A stretch of 64,000 bases of DNA from Sporopachydermia quercuum (lineage: Eukaryota; Ascomycota; Sporopachydermiomycetes; Sporopachydermiales; Sporopachydermiaceae): positions 1,488,001 through 1,552,000 of the forward strand of contig BCGN01000002.1 of NCBI GenBank assembly GCA_001599295.1. The letters are read 5' to 3'. The stretch's first letter is position 1. Each line of letters starts with the position of its first letter. The notes beneath the pieces are model-generated. The model was given only the letters and a program-made list of their open reading frames with translations. It made no database searches and was not told the origin of the DNA. Position numbers and translations under genes: made by a program. Shown here piece after piece: positions 1-11,500 of the stretch.

Positions 1-1
1 A

Positions 2-457
2 TCAACATTGGGAACAACGTCAATTGAACCGTTGAACACCAATAAGAAATTTTATCATATTCAATTACTGGATTACTGTGGATTTATCCTTGATGGAGCG
101 TCTCATAAGGATTATGAATCAGAAGAGTTTGACATAACATACTCTTGGGGAAAACCATCATTCAAATACTCACAGTTTATTCATAAAAGTGGAGGATACA
201 TTGCTCAGATCCGTGATGATGGTAAGTTTGTTTTGGCACCTAATAATACCTATTTGACACGAGTGAATGTTCCAACAGAGATAACGCACTTACAGCAATC
301 TCAGATCAATGCTGAAATGATTATCCGACAGTTTAAAGAAATATGCAGTGAAAAAGAAAAGCTGAGAACGATTTTCCGCAGTGCTAGAAATGCATGGATA
401 AAAGTTCATGGATACGAAGAGGATGCCGGGTTTGACAGTTTAGATATTTCTGTATGA
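2..457 (+). CDS. IML1: C-terminal end of a large protein, probably Iml1 (GATOR1/SEACIT subunit)
   Basis: The reading frame is open from the left edge, so only the last 151 residues are present and the true start lies outside the window. The fragment is a mixed alpha/beta domain with the segment KSGGYIAQIRDDGKFVLAPN followed by a helical, charged tail. I do not recognise a diagnostic motif. The name rests mainly on context: in S. cerevisiae IML1 (YJR138W) lies convergent with HOM6 (YJR139C), and here the fragment runs convergently into HOM6 with a 312-bp gap. Iml1 (DEPDC5 in animals) is the GTPase-activating subunit of the complex that restrains TORC1 on the vacuole when amino acids are scarce. 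The catalytic region would lie to the left of the window. Confidence 0.6.
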   Translation, partial: STLGTTSIEPLNTNKKFYHIQLLDYCGFILDGASHKDYESEEFDITYSWGKPSFKYSQFIHKSGGYIAQIRDDGKFVLAPNNTYLTRVNVPTEITHLQQSQINAEMIIRQFKEICSEKEKLRTIFRSARNAWIKVHGYEEDAGFDSLDISV

Positions 458-769
458 TATAAGGAAACCGAGAGTGAGAACAGAAGCNGATACTGGGGAA
501 TGTATATAAATAGAGAAGAGTCTGTATAGCTAGATACATAACTGTGTTGATGTATGTGTCAAAAATCGTATGATTGATAGATATCTCATGAGTATCGTAT
601 GAATGTTAGATAGCCTATGAATTAGCATTATCGTAATGCTCTGTTGAATCCAACATAAAAAGAGATAGACATTTCAGACACTTCAGCACTTAGTACATAA
701 ACTGCATTGTATTGTTTATCTTCTATTCAACAATCCAAAGATTACTGTTGAAATAACATAATTACCTAT
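458..769. other. convergent intergenic gap
   Basis: AT-rich spacer between the stop codons of the IML1-like gene and HOM6. It should hold both 3' UTRs and poly(A) sites. No ORF, RNA gene or repeat is visible. Confidence 0.7.
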
Positions 770-2048
770 TTAAACTAATCTTTGGGCAGCCTTAATAGTA
801 TCAGCCAAAACACCAGCAGCAGTAACTTCAGCACCAGCTCCTGCACCTTGAACAATCAAAGGATTAGTGTAACGCTTAGTCTTGATAGAAATAACATTAT
901 CAGAACCTTTTAATGAAGCAAAAGGATGAGATAAGTCATACTTGTTGATACTAACACTTAGCTTGTTGTTCACTAAATCAACGACACCTACAAGTCTCAG
1001 AACCTTCTTTTCAGCAAGTGCTTCTTCCTTCAAATTATCAATTTCACCATCGTACTCAGGAAGCTTTTGCAAGAACTCTTCAGCAGAAACAATTGATTCT
1101 AAAGGCTTTGGAATCAAAGAGTGAACAGGGAAAGATGTTGGTGATTCAACTTCCTTTCCTGCTAATCTAGCAAGAATAGTAACTTTTCTAGCGAAATCCA
1201 AACCGTTCAAATCTTCTCTGGGATCAGGTTCAGTATAACCGGCTTGTTTGGCTTCAGTAACAATATCAGAGAACTTCACACTAGTCTTTTCGGCAGTTGA
1301 GAAAGTATTGAAGATGAATGAAAGAGAACCAGAAAGAATACCCTCAATTTCAGTGATTTCGTCACCAGTTGCAACCAAATCATTGATAGTTCCAATAATA
1401 GGTAAACCAGCTCCAACAGTAGCTTCATGGTAAACTAATCCACCGTTGACAGAAGCTGAAGCATCAAAGATCTTCTTCCATAGGGAAATATCAGATGAGA
1501 ACCCTTTCTTGTTAGGAGTCGCAATTGAAATCCCGTTTTCTAAAAACTGAGGGTAACTTGAGGCTAAATCTCCATCAGAAGTGTTATCAACTAAAATAGC
1601 AGGAAATGGTGATTTAGAGAGGAACGAAACTATCTCAGAAACACTCAATGATGGCTCCTTGTCCTTTTCTTCTTCAGGAGACCAAGTGTTAAGATCCAAA
1701 GGAGTATAATTTCTAGAGATCCAGACGTTCTTTGACTTAGCAATGAGGACAACATGGTAAGCAATGTTTGATTTGATGGCTTTCAATTGGTTTAAATAGG
1801 CAGAGCCAACAAGTCCAGTACCTGTTACATGTATTATGTTAATAACTGTTCTCTAACTCAATGGTCGGCACCAAGTACAGCACATATTTGCTTACTTCTA
1901 AAGGTAAAACAACAAGATNAGTTCCTCAGCCTCAATTTATACCTTTGAAACAATACCAAATCCAATATTTTCAGGCATCGTTTCCATTTATAAGACAATC
2001 TTATCAATAAAACTTACCAATGATAGCTAAGTTAACAGCTTTAGTCAT
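770..2048 (-). CDS. HOM6: homoserine dehydrogenase, two exons
   Basis: Reduces aspartate semialdehyde to homoserine with NAD(P)H, in the shared threonine/methionine pathway. Exon 1 is 2048-2018 (31 nt) and exon 2 is 1821-770, giving 360 residues (359 in S. cerevisiae). The 196-nt intron starts GTAAGT, has a TATTAAC branch site and ends CAG. It splits the glycine codon in the nucleotide-binding loop, and splicing restores MTKAVNLAIIGTGLVGSAY, the expected N-terminal GxGxxG Rossmann motif. The catalytic residues fall at the S. cerevisiae numbers: D219 and K223 in NGLDFARK, with an NKK pair near residue 115. Without exon 1 the frame would lack the dinucleotide-binding loop. Two Gcn4-type sites and an E-box lie upstream. 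The IML1 neighbour is conserved with S. cerevisiae. Confidence 0.96.
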
Positions 2049-2327
2049 TTTCTCTATAATATATGTATATGTATGCTTAATGAAAGAGGATCCTTCCTAA
2101 TCTCCAGATTTTACTACAATCAAATCTAACAAAAAAGTATCTAGATAAGATGAATTTATAGTATAGTTTACGAAATGCCAATAACAAGAAGCTTCTAATG
2201 GTGATAAACAACAGTATCAAGCAGCATCAATTCATTCTAGTTAGAAGGAAGTGTGATGCGCTGAAAAATGTGAAAAATGCTAAAATGACGAAATGGAGCA
2301 CAATGCTCTGAAAGAGGTAAATAATAT

Positions 2328-2333
2328 CACGTG
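2328..2333. promoter_or_regulatory. E-box CACGTG upstream of HOM6
   Basis: CACGTG about 280 bp upstream of the HOM6 ATG. This is the core site for Cbf1-type bHLH factors, which act on methionine-pathway genes in yeasts. Binding is inferred. Confidence 0.4.
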
Positions 2334-2380
2334 CTGAATTTTGAGTATGTACTGAAGTGAGATGTGATATTAGCAAAATA

Positions 2381-2403
2381 GATGAGATGAGATGAGATGA
2401 GAT
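2381..2403. repeat. (GATGA)n microsatellite
   Basis: Four and a half tandem copies of the pentamer GATGA, directly next to the proximal Gcn4-type site upstream of HOM6. Confidence 0.8.
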
Positions 2404-2407
2404 ACTA

Positions 2408-2414
2408 TGAGTCA
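2408..2414. promoter_or_regulatory. Gcn4-type site TGAGTCA (HOM6 proximal)
   Basis: ATGAGTCAA context, about 360 bp upstream of the HOM6 start. It contains the Gcn4 core TGASTCA. HOM6 belongs to a Gcn4-controlled pathway in S. cerevisiae. Function here is inferred. Confidence 0.5.
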
Positions 2415-2521
2415 AGGTTCGGGAGTAGTGGAATGTATTGAAGTACGGTCTAGTAATCGAGTGAAAGAATTATATATTTGCCATTAGAGGAGAATGAGTC
2501 TTGAGGTCAGCTTATATCCAG

Positions 2522-2528
2522 TGACTCA
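2522..2528. promoter_or_regulatory. Gcn4-type site TGACTCA (HOM6 distal)
   Basis: GTGACTCAT is a full match to RTGASTCAY. It lies 114 bp beyond the proximal site. A pair upstream of an amino-acid biosynthesis gene is more convincing than a single 7-mer. Confidence 0.5.
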
Positions 2529-3385
2529 TATGATTGTTTGATGGGAGCCGAGAACTTTATTTCTAATCACGTAGGTTTCTGCAAGTTACTGCAAATTGAA
2601 GTAACTTTATTTTGAAAGAGAANGAGTTGTGAGGAAACTGTATTACAGTCAATTGTATTACCAAAACAGCGGTCAGTAACTGTTGAAGATCGCTAAAATC
2701 CCATATTTTCAGTTCAAGCAATATTTCTTATGCATCATTCTCTCATATGATACCAGACCAACGAAAGCAGATAGCCCAGAAGATGAGGAAATTTCAGAAA
2801 TGACATCCGCNACAGCTATGAGCTGGTAGTGTAACAAGCTAGAATAGAAAACAGTTTATGCTACACAGCAACAGCATGGAATATTCCAGACACTAAAATA
2901 TTTGTTTGATTACTATTCTCTTACCATTTCGCCTTTAAGGTTTTCCATTGAATCAGGTTTATTTTCATCTTTATGGCATATCGGTTCAATTCCAGCTGGT
3001 TTATCATTGTTTCCGCTTCTCTAAACCGGATATAATAGCACCTTTCCAGTATGAGATCAATGACATCAAATTAAGAATGCCAATTGCTATGCAAAACTTC
3101 TCTCTTTCTCTTTTGATTGATTGATTGTTTCGATTTCAACTTACATCAATTATTAAATCTTATCATTGCATTACAAATTTGACTATTCAATTGTAATATC
3201 AGTGATTCTTCCTCCAAATCCTAGTATTTCCTTTTGAACAGTCCGTTGTATCTCTTCTTTATCCTATTGTGAATTACNCTTTTGCTAGATGCACAAGTGC
3301 ATCATGACAAATCACATCTCCTTTGAAAAGTAGATGTATTTATACGTTATTCAAAGTTCGATACGCGCAAGAATCATCAAACTGA

Positions 3386-4573
3386 ATGAAAATGACCTCA
3401 ATTGTTGATATGAAAAGTTATCTCAAGCAAGCAGCCAGCTTGATACCAGAAATCAGGAAAGGTGTTATCCCAGCTAGCCATAATGGCACCTACTCAATTG
3501 TATCTGGGAACCAGTCAGCAGACTTAGATTCAGTCATTGGTTCATTGATTTACGCTACATTTCAAACTATCTATCAGGCGGGAGGAGATCCAAACTCCAA
3601 TCGAATCACTCTGCCGTTTGCCAATATCCCTAGAGAAGATTTAAGCCTCAGAAGAGATATTGTGTATCTGTTATCTAAGTATGATATCAACACCAACGGT
3701 TTCCTTTTTGCTGACGATATACCGGAATCTTTCAAAACAGCAAACCATTTAGATGTCTCTCTTGTAGATCATAACAACCCTCAGGGAAGCTTGAGACAGT
3801 TTCCAAGTACTATTGTCGGTATTATTGATCATCATGAAGATGAAGGATTATTCACTCAAACTGATGGTCCAAGAATTATTCGCCACTGTGGAAGCTGTAC
3901 TAGTCTGGTATTCAACTACTGGTTCANCNTATTCAAAGCCAGTAATAGATTGCCAGAGTTGAAGGAATTTCCGCAATTACCTATACTCTCACTAGGTCCA
4001 ATTCTTATCGATACTAATAATCTGACTACGAAAATAGAAGCTCCTGATATTGAAGCTGTGAAGAACATCCAATCATTAATTCCGGAGTCTTTTATTTTCA
4101 CTGATTTCTATGACCGCATAGAAGACTCGAAGCAGGATTTAACAGGACTGTCTGCTAGGGATATTTTAAAGAAAGACTATAAGGAATTTACACCGGCTTG
4201 TAAAGAATATGGACAAATACGAGTCGGAATCAGCTCAATAATAAAAAGCAGTGAATGGCTGGTTTCCAACGTGACTGATTCTCCTGCGGCAGCCAAAAGT
4301 TGGTCAAAAGAACGTGATTTACATATTTTTATCCTATTATGTGCATTTACTGAATCTGAGGGAAACTTTAGAAGACAATTGGCAATAAGCGTTAAAGACG
4401 AAGCAATAAAATCAGCAACATTCTATGAACCAATGATTAGCGCTTTAAGGACAGAATTAGATTTGCAAAGGAGCGAAAAGCAAGTGATTGATGGCTTTTT
4501 GATATTTGAGCAGAAGAATTTGAAAGCAGGACGAAAAATCGTTGCTCCTTTGATTGTTACATCTATTGTGTGA
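3386..4573 (+). CDS. PPX1: exopolyphosphatase, DHH family
   Basis: Releases terminal phosphate from inorganic polyphosphate chains; the S. cerevisiae enzyme is mainly cytosolic. The product has 395 residues (397 in S. cerevisiae). DHH-phosphoesterase motifs appear in order: GNQSADLDS at 41-49, NIPREDLSLRRD near 88, SLVDHNN near 128, the DHH triad at 148-150 (GIIDHHEDE), GSCTSLVFNYW near 170 and ILIDTNN near 210. Aspartates and histidines in these motifs bind the catalytic metals. ATGAAAATG offers two start choices two codons apart; the first is used here. Two N bases at 3927 and 3929 leave two residues undefined. In S. cerevisiae PPX1 is not next to HOM6 or HIR3, so its place between HOM6 and IPA1 is lineage-specific. 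Confidence 0.95.
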   Translation: MKMTSIVDMKSYLKQAASLIPEIRKGVIPASHNGTYSIVSGNQSADLDSVIGSLIYATFQTIYQAGGDPNSNRITLPFANIPREDLSLRRDIVYLLSKYDINTNGFLFADDIPESFKTANHLDVSLVDHNNPQGSLRQFPSTIVGIIDHHEDEGLFTQTDGPRIIRHCGSCTSLVFNYWFXXFKASNRLPELKEFPQLPILSLGPILIDTNNLTTKIEAPDIEAVKNIQSLIPESFIFTDFYDRIEDSKQDLTGLSARDILKKDYKEFTPACKEYGQIRVGISSIIKSSEWLVSNVTDSPAAAKSWSKERDLHIFILLCAFTESEGNFRRQLAISVKDEAIKSATFYEPMISALRTELDLQRSEKQVIDGFLIFEQKNLKAGRKIVAPLIVTSIV

Positions 4574-4864
4574 GTTCAAGCACCTGAGTGTTGCTTAATA
4601 GGTAGATTAGAAGTGCTGCAGGTTTTGTATTATTTAAGAAATGCAATTGAGATTAATTAATGTGTGATATATTCTATGTGTAAATGTTCTATAGGAGAAA
4701 TTATATCAAAAGGCTATCTAGAACTCTGCCAAAAGTAATACAGCTGTTGAAAANCTCAGAGGAAAAGAAAAATATGAATATATTAACATAATGTATCGAT
4801 CTTGTAATATCTCTGTAGCTATTATCTCCTCTTATCCCTGATAAACCACCATTCTAGGCTTCTA
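4574..4864. other. convergent gap PPX1/IPA1
   Basis: About 290 bp of AT-rich 3' flanking sequence between two stop codons. Nothing else is seen. Confidence 0.6.
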
Positions 4865-6154
4865 TTAACCGGGATTCTCCAAAAACGAAACATTCCAGAC
4901 TCCTTGCTTCCGGAAAGGCTCTGGTAACTGTTGATTCACTATTTCAAGGCTCCCTTTAACTCGCTCATAAACGTCATCTGGTAGTATCACTTCTTCTTCT
5001 TCTACTGAAGTGTTGCTATCAGGCTTAGAAACTCCTGAGGAGTCAGAGAACCTGTATAGTGTTTTAAGTCCTTTCATTACATTCTCGGAACTTCCAGTTA
5101 TAAACTTGGTTCCAATACCTAAACACCAAATAGTAAAAGACTCTTCATTACTATTACCTTTACAGATCTCTACTTTATTAACAGCTTGACCATTAATGAG
5201 ATCCATTAGTTTATGAAATAAATACTTCCTTTCATCATAAGATTCTTTTCTGAATAGGATAATTGTTAGTAATAGTAGATTTTTCATCAACAGNTTAGGA
5301 TATTTTTACCTAATAGGATTGTATATCCGTCAGTCATCACCAATCACTCAATCAACATACTTATCTTCAATCATTAAATTAACAGACCACTTCCAGAATT
5401 TCACTGTTGATGTATTGAATTCCATCCCTAGTAAGGAATGACATTTCTCACACGAATATGAACTACCATTGACCCTAATCTTAGATATATTATTCTTATT
5501 GACAAGTAAATATGTTGAGCTCACTAATACTGTACCTAATCCAGCATCAAAACTAGAAAACTTATCAAGAGTCTTCATTACATTTTCCTGGTTACCAGCA
5601 TCTTCAAGATCAGGCTTATGGCAATGCCAGAAATCCATTAATTCAGACCAAAATTCCGACGGTAGCTCTTTATACTGCTTGATTGACCTTAGGTTCAAAA
5701 CGCAAGATTCGCACTTCCTGCAAACAAACTGATAAGTAACATGATTGTCTTTACTATCTCTCGATAGATCTTTCCCTGACCATTGATAATCCTCGACTTC
5801 ATTCATAAGAGTGCTAGAAGATTCTGGTGCTTGTTTCCGTTGAATATCTGTTTTAAATCTTGCTGTAAATACACCTTTTTCCGTATGAGGTTTCAGCTCT
5901 TGTAGTATACTACCAGATGTGTCATCATTCTGATACGCCGATGCTACTCTCTCAGCTAGTTTCAAAGTATAGTTTCTTTTGATACTGTCATGCACCCCTG
6001 ATTTTTCTACTTCAACTTCGATAGAGCAACATGTATTTGATAGTTTAGCGTGGGTTAAGTTCCAGTCGTTGTCGATCTGTATACAGCAGCTGACAAATCC
6101 TATTCTTGGTAAGCTCTCAGAGTAGTATGTGATACCCAGAATATCATCTGCCAT
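4865..6154 (-). CDS. IPA1: Ipa1 / E3D-type protein (cleavage and polyadenylation factor), two exons
   Basis: Ortholog of YJR141W (IPA1, needed for mRNA cleavage and polyadenylation; UBE3D/E3D family). Exon 1 is 6154-5361 and exon 2 is 5249-4865, together 392 residues (about 347 in S. cerevisiae). The 111-nt intron starts GTATGT, carries a perfect TACTAAC and ends CAG 16 nt later; both junctions are phase 2, so the frame continues as IED-KK-ESYDERK. A naive reading gives two separate ORFs with a stop between them. Visible marks are CRKCESC (C145, C148, C151), the family block LPSEFWSELMDFWHCHKP near 164-181 and CEKC (C235, C238), which could bind zinc. It is divergent from HIR3, as in S. cerevisiae. 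Confidence 0.88.
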
Positions 6155-7068
6155 ATTGATGATTTGTTGTTCTCTGAGTCATATACTTTCTAGTACTTCA
6201 GCTGTCATTTTATGTTGAAAGTTCAATAAATAATTGATTAAAGCCCTTCNAGCCTGTTATCGTCATTAACAGCGTAGCATTCACAACCTGTGTATATCTG
6301 GTGGTTACTTGTGATGAGGATAAGTAACTAGGTGGATGTGGAAGTACCAGGTGCTAGGACAACGATTATGGAGGCTAACTATTCTCTTCCTATAATCTTC
6401 GCAAATCACTTTATAACNTTGAGTAGATCGATCGACCTTCAAAAAGCCATGAGACGTACTGTATGCTTCCCTCATGCAAATACTATCAATAACGATTAAT
6501 CATCAATCAACAGATCAGTCACCTCACAGTCTCAAATTAACCCATGCGATATAGAAGACAAATAATAATGTTTAAAGATTAGCTAATCCTAAAATATTAT
6601 CGACTTCACTTTCGCCTCAGATTATATAATCATTAATCGTATCTTGATCCTATTCTTAATGACATAATCAGAAAACAAATCAGACACATGAAAGAAGTAA
6701 AGACAATACCAATAAGGAGAATGGGAATAACAAATGAATCAACCTACAAATGATTAATGGAAAAGGACAAACAAATAAACAAACAAAAAGATAAATAGCT
6801 GAATAAATGGCAAGCTTGTAACAGATATTTCTATTCTGTTTAACAGTAGTACTGGTGTGCTATCAAACTGGTATTGACGTGTAAAGATAGAAAGGAATGA
6901 ACCACTGTTGGAATACCTATCTATGCCTGGTGATGGATCATAACGCTTAAAGGAATGAGAAAGGAATAGGGAAGAGAAAGCTGATGAAATAAACAGTCTA
7001 ACAGCTGGTTTCTGATATTAAAGCCTTTGTAGGGCTTAATACCAAATCAAATATAAACAAATATCATC
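6155..7068. other. divergent promoter region IPA1/HIR3
   Basis: About 0.9 kb between the two start codons. It is AT-rich, with an adenine-rich stretch near 6690-6800. I see no ORF and no recognised regulatory site. The divergent pair itself is ancestral. Confidence 0.6.
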
Positions 7069-8465
7069 ATGGTATGTAATATTTGAATAACAGCTACGGA
7101 TTGACGAAGATCAATTAGGTACTTGTCAACAGTTTGATCAAAACACTATCATTGGAATTAACTACATACTGACTAGCAATTAATAGTCATCATTTACTGT
7201 TATAAATACAGAGGACACTCCTGTTTTACAGGAAACGGAAGATTACACACGAGAACTTCAAATAGAAGAAGGATTTAAAATATTTCAAGATGCTTTGGAG
7301 AAACAAAAAGTAGGAGATTACGAAGGTGCAGTGAAACACTATCAAGCACTATTCAAAATCAATGCTGTATCCGATAATAAAGCAGCCAAATCTATTTCCT
7401 CTAAAACNTTGAGATATTTAGCTTTCCGTAATAGAGGATTGCTTAAGCTAGAAAAACTGAAACTTCTGGTGAAGGATTTTGAAGTAAGAACAAAAGAAAA
7501 GGAAAGGGAGAAAAAGAAGAGAGAGAAGATAANAAGTAAAGGAGAAGANGGAGATTTTATTTTGTCACAGGACGAAACTGTTAGAGAAACAAGTTCAGTA
7601 GATCTCAGTGTTTCTGCTATATCATCAACGTTAAATAACAATGAACCAACCGAGGACCAAACGGATAAAACAACTACTGAAAAGCAAGCCATTGAGAACC
7701 CAGCAGACATGGTACTTTCACAGCAAAGCCAACAAACAGACAGCATAAATTCTCAGCAAATCCATGACATAGAATCCAATACTGACTTAGAGTCCGACGC
7801 CGATTCCGAATCTGAGTCGGAAGCTGAAAAAGATAGTGAAATGTTTGAAATACTGAAAGAATCCCTGATAGATTTTCTTGAAGCACTGAACTATTTAGAC
7901 GGTGATGGCCCTTTGATGATGTTATTGAATGAAATATTCCATTATTTAGGCTTAACTCGTCTTTCTAGAATGATTCTCGAATACAACCTAGCTGATGAGG
8001 ATTCTCTTACTCTCGATAGCATACTGTCGATATCTCCTGATAAAGCTGATGCTCTAGTATCATTGTCACAGCTTCTAAGAAGAATATCTTTTGGTAGGCG
8101 GTCGAGAATAGTTTCAGGACCTGTAATGTATAAATTTGGTAAGTTGAACTTACTAGCAAAACTACCATCTAACAATGATATGTCATTTCTATCACCTTTA
8201 AAGAAATACTTCACGTTTGATATAAATGAAGATAGTGACGATGATGATGATGAAACAACGCTTGAGATAAAATTACTAGAATTATCGTGGTCAGAATTGT
8301 CTAAACAACTAGTTAATTTTCTTCCAATGCTCGGGCCAAGGTCTAAAGTGAAAGGAATATGGGATCCGTATCAAGCGTTAGAGAAGGGAGTGTATCGAAT
8401 AGAAATTATACAACCCAACGATAGAAAAGATAGTAATGGTGATGATAGTACTAATGGTAAAGGTG

Positions 8466-8508
<43 letters not shown>

Positions 8509-11500
8509 CAAAAATCAGGCAAATAAGCCAATTGAAATAGTCTCTGATGATGGTAACGACAACTGCATAATCTCAGGCTCTAATATCATTAGTAATGACA
8601 GTACTGCCAATACTGAGAATGCTACTAATATATTGCTGGAATCTAACCCGACTAATTCATCTACTACTCAACCAAATAACCAAATAACCTCAAATACTGA
8701 TCAGCTCGTTACAACTTCTTCTACGATCAATACTTCACCAGAATCAACCCAAATCCCAAGCAAAAGACCAATTTCAGCGTCAGGCTCGACAGACGAAAGC
8801 AAAACAAGATCAAGCAAACGTTTACGGCAGCTGGAAAATGAGAAAGACGGGATAAAGGCACCAGAGAAATTCGAATACCGGAAGTTCATTGAACATGTCA
8901 ATCATTTCTTTAAGCTAGTCAACTGTACTTTTGATTTCACATCTCCTTATACAGTTTTGCAAGATGAAGCTAATAAGAAAGCCCATCTTTATATGGAAGA
9001 TTTCCGGGATATAATCAATAACTGGAATGATGACTTTACTGATATTTTCTTCAAACCTGGACAGAATGATGATAAGGATGATCATAGTGATCCATTAATC
9101 GAAGTATTAGATGCAGCGTTGGCTCCCGAGATGAAAACATCAACTTCTAGGCCTTTCATCAAAGATTGGAAACTGCAAGAGTTTATTGGTTTGATTAACA
9201 ACGGTAATTACCATTTTTTCGATTTCCGTGATATTTTTCTTCACTATTTCTTCATTCAGCCTTATAGTGATAACAAATCAACACGATCATTAACGGAATC
9301 ATCAACAGAATCATCAACAGGGCCATCATTACCGTATGCTTGTTCTTGGTTATATGATTATTGGCCTAATGAATTGCTAACTCTGGTAAAGCAACTGCTC
9401 GAAGCTACTGAACCATATGCTTTAGAATATAGTAATCACTGCATTACTACAGTGGATTCAAAGCTTATAGCTAAATGGATCTTGATGACTATTGGCTATT
9501 ATGAGTGTTTTGTCGATAGCTTTATATCTTCGGAGAAAACTGTTCGCAGCAGTAAATTACTACCAACACGAGCTTTAAACGAACTAATCACAGTAAGAAA
9601 CAATTGGCAGAACAAAGTACTGATTTGGGATAACATTATAANTTCAATGATGACTTTAATTGATGTAAGTGAGAAGAATGAAAACGGAGGTTCTTCTGAT
9701 GAGGGTGATTCTCTAAGAATCATAAAATTACGCTATCAATGGGCGAAACTGATGTTTCTGCAAATACACACGGTTCCTTATAAACCAGATCAGATTATGA
9801 AAATCATACCAAATATTGAGAAAACTCTGAAAGAATTAAAACAACCATTGAGCATTCCTTATTATAACTGTCCCGAGATTCCAGGACTGAATGAAAAAGG
9901 GGTTCAAGGACAAATATCGAAGACTCAGCTTGCTTCAAGATTTGCTGGTATTTTTGATAAAACTAACAGTCATATCAGTATTGAAGATAAAATCAGCTTA
10001 CTAGAATCAACATTAAACGGTGATGATGCTAGTAACAATGCTACTAGTACTGCCAATACAGAGATTACTCAGTTTATGAAAAGAGCTCCTTCTGAATTCC
10101 TTATCAGATTATGGCATATTCTACTAGGATATTATCAACAGATCGGTCAAGCCCAAAAAGGTCTGGAAGGCTTCTTAGAAATCCTACAACAAATAGTCAG
10201 AGACTTTACGAGTGATAGCTATTCAAAGGGAACTCCGCAGCAGAGGAAAATTACTCTGCTGCTGTTTCTAAGATCTTATGTTAATTTAGGTGAAGGCTTG
10301 CTGCAATGTGCTATGAATTCTAGACAATCATTAGAGGAACTATCTAAAGAGAAAAGACACAGGGCTTTAATACAATTGTTACAAATAATGAATCTGCTAT
10401 ATGTTTTTATTGTTTACGATGAATGTGTTAGCTCAGGACTGATTCCTGCAGTGAATCATCCAACGTTTGGAATTTTTACCAGTAGAATCAAAAATCTAAT
10501 CACAACTACATGGTCCTTGATATACCTATTCTTTTACTATTCATTATCAGCAAAGGANCGTCGGCCTGACGTCGTGAATGACTTTATTAGTATTATCCAT
10601 GAAGATATGGGATGCGCAGGGTACTGTGGAGCAGCCGATGGGATTTTCTTACAGCTATCACAGGATGAAATGGTGAAACTGAAATGGAATGAATGGGAAG
10701 CAGATTTATTTCAACACTTGGAATGTAGATTTGGTCTTCAGTTGAGTAACGAATGGTATATCCCATTAGATCATCATAATCCACCAAGGGCACTAGATTT
10801 ATCCTCAGCTTTGCAGCTGTCTCATTATTTAGTTGATATGGCGAGAAGAAAGAAGCATCCTTTATTTAATGTACTGAGATCAGATCATAAAATCGTTCTG
10901 GATGAATTCTATCAAGTAATCAGAGATCCTGAAGAGGATAATGAATGGTTCAATAGAAACTCGAGCTTGCTAGATGATTACCTGGAAACCGATATTACAC
11001 CGTTTACTATTCAGCAAGCGTTCAATGGTGGATTATTACTGGAAGTGAATAACAAATGCAATCTAAAGGTCCAAACTGCTATTGATAACAGATTCTATCA
11101 AATCGAAGGTTATTCCATCTTGCATCTATATAGAACAAGGAAGCCTACAAGTCCTGGTAAGACAGGCGANCTTGAAACTGCTATCAAACTGTTCAGAAAT
11201 GATATTGGCGGAGGATCAAATCGTTGGGATACATGGCTTGGTTTAGCAATATGCTTTGAGTTACTAGTCAATGATGAGCTAATATGGAATTCCGATAAGT
11301 TATCAGCCGAAAAGAAACGTCTGCCAGCTTCGTATCAGAGAAAGAGCATATTATGCTATTTGATGGCTGTTTCGACCCTTCAAAATACTGACAGAAATAA
11401 CGCAGATGAAAAAAAAGTGAATAATGAGCCGGCAGTCGCCTATTTATGGTCAAATTTAGGAAAAGCTCTTTATTCGTCTATTGCAATTCCAATGGATATG

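Larger units (their letters stand above)
2049..3385. other. divergent promoter region between HOM6 and PPX1
   Basis: About 1.3 kb without a credible gene. It holds an E-box and two Gcn4-type sites on the HOM6 side (listed separately), a GATGA microsatellite and AT-rich sequence near PPX1. Short ORFs here have no coding character. Confidence 0.7.

Noticed and set aside
2227-2415. 62-codon minus-strand frame upstream of HOM6
   Set aside because: Covers the GATGA microsatellite and the HOM6 promoter sites; low-complexity translation with no recognisable family.
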